Part shown: positions 57,285-64,000 of the stretch, one piece after another
Layout: every line of letters begins with the position of its first letter
How positions within the stretch are numbered: position 1 is the first letter of the stretch
Assembly (NCBI RefSeq): GCF_965363235.1
Contig: NC_134846.1
Location: 4,035,001 to 4,099,000, forward strand
Direction: 5' to 3'
DNA: 64,000 nucleotides
Source: Mytilus galloprovincialis
Lineage: Eukaryota; Mollusca; Bivalvia; Mytilida; Mytilidae
Notes under the pieces: generated by a model
Seen by the model: the letters and a program-made list of their open reading frames with translations, nothing else
Told to the model about the DNA's origin: nothing
Databases searched by the model: none
Translations under genes and position numbers: made by a program

Positions 57285-57500
57285 ATTTCAGTTGTTATTA
57301 GCTTCTGTACTAGCTGTAAGTAACTGAGAGGACTGCTCGATCTGTACTTTGTGTCTTGTTTGTTGTTAGGGATCATCATGTGTAAATACCCTGTCACATC
57401 AGGTCTATGTGTTTGATTGAGGTTTTTCTGCTTTGTATCGATTTGACAAAGTTCGTTCAACTGAGTTTTATGGTTTTTCTGACATGCATTTCGTGGCCTA
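57285..57500 (+). repeat. Duplicated module, partial third copy
   Basis: TTTCAGTTGTTATTAGCTTC, CCCTGTCACATCAGGTCTAT, TTTTTCTGCTTTGTATCGAT in the same order as 56530-56700. Confidence 0.55.
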
Positions 57501-59379
57501 ACACCACTGTCACGGGTTAGGTAAGGGATTCGCGCTGACAAGCATGTTCAACATGCCACATAATCATTATGTATGAATGTCAGGATTCTTTAGTAAACAT
57601 TTGTGTTATAAATAATGCCGTTAGATTTCTCAGTGGAATTTTTGTATTTGAGAATGTTTTCTTTTCATTGAAGGTCGCACAGTTATCTATAATAGCTTTT
57701 ATCCACTTTATTTGAACTGTGATGGTCAGTCGTCTTTTGGCAGACATATTATATTTCCATATTTTTTGTTATTTGTCACAAACGTTCTCCGTCAGATAAC
57801 CCGTGGTTATACAGGGTGAACGCCATAATTTTATATTAAGGTTCATCTCAAATGAAGCCTAAATACATGTATGTTGATAATAGGTTTACAAGTTTGCGCT
57901 ACCAAATTACGTTCTTCCCTCAGCTGAATTCGACCCCCTGCGTCGTTAATATCGTTGCATCATCACCTGTACTGCGTACTGTTGAGTTGTGATTGACAAT
58001 AATCCCCCATGACGTTGATGCAAGTAAGTTAATTACACCCTACGGCCTTCAACAATGTGAAAATCATACTGTATATTGATTGTTAGTTGCTTAACGTCCA
58101 GTGGCCAGTATTTCATTTAGAAGAAAACCAGATTAACCGAAAATACAGAAGTAATTATCTGTAATACAGGCGTCTGGGATTATGATAAGAGAAATTAAGA
58201 CTGTTGAAATATTGCATTTCGGCAAGCAATAATTGTACATAACCATGTAAACAGTAGACATCGACAGAGTTTAATAGATTTTAAAAGCAATTGTATATTT
58301 AATCTGTAAATAGTGCATCGAATACGTCTAGTATGCTGGGGGTATATTGGGGGTAAGCAATTTCACCTCCAATATTCTTTTTTGGCGAACCTGGACTTAT
58401 TTATCGATGTTGCAACGGTCCTGGAGCACATGCTGCTTTGTATAATAATAAATCATAAAGTTTTCTATTCCATTGCAAATAATATCATTTTCTCATTAAG
58501 ATTTAATTCCTTTTATGGTATGCTATATGCGAGGATGCAGCCACAGGCAAAACAATTTGATCCAAGAAACTGATAACCAATTTATATCATCTGAGTGGTA
58601 TAAATTGATACTAGAAACAATTCCCTCTAACCAAGATAGGAATGATTTCTTTAGATTTACACCTGCGAATTCCAATAAGTAGAAATGAATTTGCCCGATT
58701 TTTCATTTTGTCCTTGTACTACATCAATCAAAGGTTACATAAATGTGACAAAATTGATTTAGTAAATTTAATACTATTATTATCCTTTGTTAATTAAAAT
58801 CTATTATTGAGGACAGTGCTCAATGTTTTTACGGAGTTCGATCTCCTTTCTTATTTAAATCACATAGCGAGAATACGAGGCGGACAGCGGGATCATGTAA
58901 CAAACGCAATAGCTTCCTATTTTTATATTATATCAAAGAAACCCGAAGGATAAAATAATTAGCGTTTTCTCAATTGAAAAGCTTACTTGTTTTCCATTTG
59001 ACTTACGGGGACACGAGTTACTAGATATATCTTTAAAAATATGATTATTTTTGTTCAATCATTAATAAAGGTGAAATCGTAAAATAATACTTCGCTTCTA
59101 GTAGCCAGTATTACTGTTCAATTTTGTCATAATAAGCTAAGAAACATTTATGATGAATCATTCGCTTGCAAGAGAATTATTCCACCGCATTGAATCTGTA
59201 TTCGTGTGACCTCCAATTTAGCTCCTTAGATACAAATGAACAACGCATGACTAAGGCGTTTTCGGTTATTCATTATATATTGTTTTGTACATAACTTTAT
59301 CTACATTCTAAATCACTTTTTTTTCGTTAGATTTGGTTTTTTATTTCGTCACTTAGTTGTATGCTATAACTTACTATGC
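57501..59379. other. Unassigned AT-rich sequence
   Basis: Small family B scraps (about 57660-57730 reverse, 58040-58060). The exon-like segment between CCCTCAG (57924) and GTAAGT (58024) contains stops in all three frames. No gene recognised. Confidence 0.4.
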
Positions 59380-59500
59380 AATATGTGCTTTGCTCATTGT
59401 TGAAGGTCATACGGTGATCCAAAATTGCAAACCTTTATGCCTCTGGTGGAGAGTTGTCTAATTAGAAATCTTACCGCATCGTTGTGTTTTTATATAGAAG
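59380..59500 (-). repeat. Family B, reverse fragment
   Basis: TTTGCTCATTGTTGAAGGTC, ATACGGTGATCC, GGTGGAGAGTTGTCTAATTA, TACCGCATCGTTG. It ends about 14 bases before the large foldback. Confidence 0.6.
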
Positions 59501-59513
59501 ATTGGGTGGGTGG

Positions 59514-59959
59514 TAGAATGAAATTCAAAACAGTGTGGCTGTGGCCATTGATTGACACATTAAATTCATCCATTGACTGGGACAATTTACGTGAACGTTT
59601 ATCTGTAACGACCACTGTTCACGACGTACCTACGATAGACATTTAAACTGTGGGGTCACCAAAGGTTTCTTAACGCCTTTAATTATAAAATAATTCGAAA
59701 AATTAATCAGGAATAAGCTTTATGTTTTGATTTATATAATTGATATAAATCAAAACATCGTGTTATTTCTGATTAATTTTTCGAATTACTTTATTCAGGT
59801 GTTGAGAACCTTTGGTGACCCCATAGTTAAGTGTCTTTAAAAAGTACATAGTGAGAAGTGGTCGTTACATACAAACGTTCACCTAAATTGTCCCAGTCAA
59901 TGGATGAATTTAATGTGTCGATCAATGGCCACAGCCACACTGTTTTGAATTTCATTCTA
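59514..59959. mobile_element. Foldback element, 446 bases with arms of about 220 bases
   Basis: The left arm begins TAGAATGAAATTCAAAACAG and the right arm ends CTGTTTTGAATTTCATTCTA. GTGGGGTCACCAAAGG (left) pairs with CCTTTGGTGACCCCAT (right), and AATTCGAAAAATTAATCAG with CTGATTAATTTTTCGAATT. The loop is inside TTTGATTTATATAATTGATA. Most mismatches cluster in one 40-base stretch. Each arm contains the short open frame MKFKTVWLWPLIDTLNSS, a by-product of the repeat. Confidence 0.8.
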
Positions 59960-60862
59960 TATAAACCACGGCTTTATTGAAGGGTGGATTTTCTGAACTG
60001 ACAGTGGGATCTTTGTCAATAGGGTGTCTGTTTGACTGGGCAAGGACAGTTGTGAAACCAATAAGACAAATATTCACTAAACTTCGAATGAATTTAATGT
60101 AAGTATTCTTTTTCGTGTGTTGAAAGGCCAAGCATTTACCCAAAACTCAACATGGCTTCACTTGGGTCCTTACAATTTTCGGAGCCTGTATGATCACATA
60201 ATCGATTATATGTAATTGGTTTACTTTATAAACCAAAAAAAAAAAAACTGGCTAGATGTTAGGTAAACAACAATCGATCATGTGTATGCCTAATCAATTG
60301 AGTAGTCGAGTATGCAAATTTGTGTCTACGTTCAAGTTTGTCTAACAGAAATCGACATTAGTATTACTGATTGCATGGGTGGTATGTGGAATTAAGACTT
60401 TACAAAGAATTCTTCGTTAGAATAAGATTTAATTATTCTTTTTGATCAACCAACATTATTGAATGTAAATATTGTACTTGCTACTTCTCAACTGTTCGTC
60501 TCAGGTCTTTTCTCACCTTTGATCTACATAGGTGTGTTTTTTTCTCTCAACGTTTTACTATTAACTAACATTTCAATAAAGTACCGGTAATAGCATAAAC
60601 CGTATTGTGTGTATCTTGCTTGCTGGCATAAGTTTTTCAAAAGTAAGACGACACTCTGCCAAAAACAGGACATTCCAAAGGAGGCTATCGTCAAGCACAA
60701 TTTCAATAAAACGAGAAACACCACGACAAAAAAAAAAACAACAAGAAAAACGCCGAAAAATTACAATTACATGAAATTAAATAGATATACAGATGAGTAA
60801 CACGAAACTCACCGACATAATAGTGGAAAACACAAACGCACTGGAAAGGTAATACCTACGCT

Positions 60863-60980
60863 ACGTCATCAACAGGTACCATAACACCAGTAGCATCCTC
60901 TCCATGATTGACCATCTTAAATGGAAGTCACTTGTAAACGCCTTCAGATATTGGGCTGATATTTGGTATGTGAGTTAACT
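60863..60980 (+). pseudogene. Short LINE-type reverse-transcriptase end remnant
   Basis: The frame reads YVINRYHNTSSILSMIDHLK, then WKSLVNAFRYW and a stop. Known: R-N-TSSV-MI-LxWxSLxxRR is the usual ending of many LINE reverse-transcriptase polyproteins. The fragment is only about 38 residues, so the call is tentative. Confidence 0.35.
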
Positions 60981-61738
60981 ATGATGAGTTACAGGTCAAG
61001 TTTTAGTTTCGTTTCGCTCCACTAATTTTTGCCAAAATTACGGGCTTTGGACTTTGATGAATTATTGAAAATCACAGTTATACGGATTTTTTCTCTATTC
61101 CCTTCCTGATTTTAAGCTGATTTTTGATATGTGAGACTACCATCATGTTTGTGTTCACATGTGTTTATATTGAAATTGCAGATTTTTCAACTTTTTGGGA
61201 CGGGGCCATTCGTGTCGCTTTGGCACATCTAGTTATTCTTAGTTGTACTGTGGAATTCACTTCCAAAAAACATTATCAGTGTTTACTCCCTGAATCAGTA
61301 GTATAAAATACTGACCCAAAGTCAGTGTATTTAGATAACTAACTTGTTTGTAAATATGTAAATGAGTTAATAATTATTAGTTTTGCATTCATAAATTGTT
61401 TTTTACGTGTCTGTTTGCGATGCAACGACGTATAGTAATCAATGCGCCGATGGATCATCGTACGATGTAGATGTAGATGTAGACAAAACATTTTAGTCAG
61501 CACTTAATGTCTTAGATCAGAATTGATGAACATACATTGCCTTGTAACGTACCTTCAGTTGACCAGTAAATTATTCATTTTATTTGAAGTTTAATTGATG
61601 TATAATTATGTTTTAATATTTGACAGAAGTTTATAAATAATATCTATATATTTATATTCTATATTTTGATGAACAGGGATAACAATTAACAGATGGCGGC
61701 ATTGTTCATTTACACCATTATTATGAGGGTCTAGATTC
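60981..61738. other. Unassigned AT-rich sequence
   Basis: Contains two loosely similar units (TTGGGCTGATATTTGGTATG at 60950 and TAAGCTGATTTTTGATATG at 61112). No gene. Confidence 0.4.
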
Positions 61739-61758
61739 GGGGGGGGGGGGGGGGGGGG
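61739..61758 (+). repeat. Poly-G run of 20
   Basis: Twenty uninterrupted G. The reverse-strand proline runs in overlapping frames are artefacts of this tract. It immediately precedes a diverged family B copy (61770-61905). Confidence 0.9.
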
Positions 61759-61769
61759 TCTGAATTTCT

Positions 61770-61905
61770 TTGATCTCAGATACAAGAAGATGTTGTATGA
61801 GACAACTCTCAATCCAAGTCACAATAATTATAAGTAAACCATCTAAGGTCAAAGTAAAGTCATCACCACAGGGCCTTAGCTCACACCTAACAGCAAGCAA
61901 TAATG
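61770..61905 (+). repeat. Family B, diverged forward fragment
   Basis: GATACAAGAAGATGTTGTAT, GAGACAACTCTCAATCCAAG, AAGTAAACCATCTAAGGTC, AGCTCACACCTAACAGCAAG. Confidence 0.6.
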
Positions 61906-63559
61906 GACCCAAAACAATGCTTAAATATTTTAATAACAATAACCTTTTTCTTTATTATTTTTCTTTTCTGTCCATTTTTTGTAAAACTCTTTATATCTAA
62001 ACCAAATAAAAATTTCTCTTCTTTATGTCTAAATATCTCATTGTTCTCTAATCTTTATTCCTTGGGCATTGTTTCTTTATTCGTTATAATTTTTGCCCTT
62101 TATTCTTATTTTTTTACTTTTGGCCTCTATTCTAAAAACCTCACCAAGACCCACATATTATCTACAAGGATCAACAGAATGTAATGACAAAGTATTTATG
62201 ATCTAATTGTGTATCTGAAGTCGTAAATAATATGAAAGATTACATACTAAAAAGGAAAGAACAGAGTTAAGATGATCCCATATGTTGTTTTCTTATAGAT
62301 CGAACAAGAGGACTCGTCTGATATAATTTTGTATTTTTGTATTGTTATGTGTCAGGATTCTATGCTGGATATTTACGATTCGAATATTTAATATGTTTAA
62401 AATTTGAAATACTCAAATGTGTAATAAAAGCTGTATGATCATATAAACTTGTATTTATTTTTTTTATCATTTATAGTAAATATTGTTTTGCTTTGAAGTG
62501 TGTCCTATTATATATAATACATGTACAATCATGACTGTACTTGCAACATTTGAACGTTTTACAAAACTTGTAGCACGAAAGAAGCGTTTCACACATATAG
62601 TTTACATGTATGCAATTAGTTTTAACCAATATTTTATTCGAATAAATGAAAACATGATAAAATAAAATTATAATACATGAAATAAATAGAATTTAGAAAC
62701 AAGCTTTTATTAAAAGGATAAAATAATTGAATGAAGAATACCAATGGTCTATTATGAGTGCATTTCTCTTGTGTTAACGTTGTTTGTATAAGTTGACAAA
62801 GAGACAACTGTCCACAAGAGACCACAATGACATGTTGTTGCACGGTCAGCCTTTTAATAAAGTTCTGAAAGGGGGTTATATTTTTCTATTTCTTTAATTT
62901 CCAATCTATATTTTCTAAATAAGATTTAAACATTTTCTATTTTTCACTTTTCTCGTCTGTTTTTTCTCTATTCTGAATATTTTTCCCTTTATTCTGCAAT
63001 GTGTGCCCATTATTCTCTATTCTGTAAATCCCCCATTAAGACCCTCTTTATTTTCGTCAATTTCGATGCTTTTTTTATTGAAATCAGTATAAAGTTAATT
63101 AAAGAAAGATTAGTCTAACAACACAAGAAACAGCTGTTGTCTGCATTATCAAACATTTGCTGCATTTTTAGACGATGCAGGTTTTCTTTTAAATAATGAA
63201 AAATGATGCAGTTTGAAAGTGGTGTGATTGAAGACATTCTTGTAAATCTTGTACATTTTTTAGAAGAAACACCTGAGTACCATTCAAACAGTTGATTAAA
63301 TGTCGCAATAGTTACAATGTAATTGCCAAAATCATAATCAAATATTTTATAATGATCCTCTTTAAAACATTTTTCACGAGAAAGTTACCCTAGAGATTTA
63401 GCAAATATAATTATGTAAACTTTAAGGTTCTTTATCCATGATGTCCAACCAAAGTGTTTGTCGGATAATACATGTATGTAAAAAGGTGGATACATGTTAG
63501 AGTAGTTATTTTTCAATTTTAGTTATATAATATATAAGATATGTTTTGGCGTTTAGTAT
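61906..63559. other. Unassigned pyrimidine-rich and AT-rich sequence
   Basis: Two T/C-rich stretches with TTATTCT/CTATTCT words (61930-62140, 62880-63055) and a family B scrap (about 62765-62840). No gene. Confidence 0.4.
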
Positions 63560-63730
63560 GACGTTCATTTTCACTGAGTTAGTCCACAGTTTTATTTAGG
63601 GGCCAGCTAAGGACCGCCTCCATGCCTGGGCGGGATTTTCTCGCTGCATTGAAGACCCATTGGTGGCCGTGAACTATTTGGTAGGTTTTTTGTCTGCTTG
63701 ACATATTCCCCTTTTTCATCCTCAATTGTA
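63560..63730 (-). repeat. Dispersed repeat family C, inverted copy
   Basis: TTTATTTAGGGGCCAGCTAA, GGACCGCCTCCATGCC, TTTTCTCGCTGCATTGAAG, GACCCATTGGTGGCCGTGAA, TTGACATATTCCCCTTTTTC: the reverse of 38425-38600. Lies opposite the forward copy at the start of the window. Confidence 0.65.
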
Positions 63731-64000
63731 TAATGAATACGAGTTTAATATCCCCATTAAGTTGTCTGATGTCTTTTTGTTAACTTTTTAAATTATCTAA
63801 CAAAGAATCAAACTGAGAATGTTGCTACACTCCATCGTAATAATTATAAAGTGTAACGGTTCAATAGCTCAATTTTAATTAAAAAGAAGTTTCCAATATT
63901 TATCAGGGCGTCATCTGTAACATTATTTTAATAATTGTTTGTAATTTCTATGAAGGAACAGTCATTAAAACGCGCAACAAATGTTCTTTCACGTCATTTG

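Noticed and set aside
57925..58023. Exon between CCCTCAG and GTAAGT
   Set aside because: All three frames contain stop codons.
59517..59646. Small secreted or regulatory protein in the foldback arm
   Set aside because: The same frame occurs in inverted form in the other arm and starts within repeat sequence; no independent support.
61606..61939. Proline-rich proteins on the minus strand
   Set aside because: The prolines are encoded by the poly-G run; the surrounding sequence is a repeat.

Overview
The window looks like gene-poor, AT-rich eukaryotic DNA from a bivalve mollusc, most likely a marine mussel (Mytilidae). The reasons are one multi-exon gene with GT-AG introns, a tRNA-derived SINE, a deleted Tc1-type transposon, foldback elements, a satellite array and several short dispersed families of a kind I recognise from mussel sequence. 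There is no sign of prokaryotic organisation. Species cannot be decided from the sequence alone.

Only one gene can be reconstructed with confidence (14424-25003, + strand, about eight exons). Joined by splice phase, it reads as an N-terminal zinc-ribbon-like region, a Mutator-like (MULE-type) transposase core with a DDE triad present (about D286, D379 and E521), and then a C-terminal DEDDh 3'-5' exonuclease domain (D660, E662, D757, H815, D820). A transposase fused to a proofreading-type exonuclease is the most interesting object in the window. Two things argue for caution: an in-frame TGA at codon 23, and an exon 6/7 junction that no good GT donor explains. Its first intron carries a 1.1 kb inverted-repeat element (15128-16226) flanked by a 9-bp direct repeat. 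That duplication length is typical of Mutator-type transposition. The element's interior has expanded into a minisatellite.

Layout. 1-8589: no recognisable gene; dispersed repeats, a foldback at 5527 and a TA tract. 8590-13140: a repeat nest with about six copies of a 349-bp satellite monomer carrying a degraded hammerhead-ribozyme-like motif, lying between copies of a retroelement 3' region, followed by a reverse-transcriptase C-terminal remnant on the minus strand. 14384-25003: the transposase-exonuclease gene. 25004-38400: intergenic, with old tandem repeats, a paralogous copy of the 8.6-13.1 kb flanks (29060-30500) interrupted by a minisatellite and a hairpin, and a second copy of the retroelement 3' region (about 31850-32470). 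38400-43160: a cluster of mobile elements, including a 1-kb element with identical 116-bp inverted ends, a SINE and a deleted Tc1 element. 43160-64000: dispersed repeats, one plausible orphan exon (48058-48230), a mirrored degenerate array (51.1-51.6 kb), a 16-bp minisatellite (53.5 kb), a locally duplicated module (54.3-57.5 kb), a 446-bp foldback (59.5-60.0 kb) and a short LINE-like remnant (60.86 kb).

Most open reading frames of 60-100 codons here are chance frames or translations of repeats and are not annotated. All similarity statements rest on motif recognition and by-eye comparison within the window; no database search was possible.
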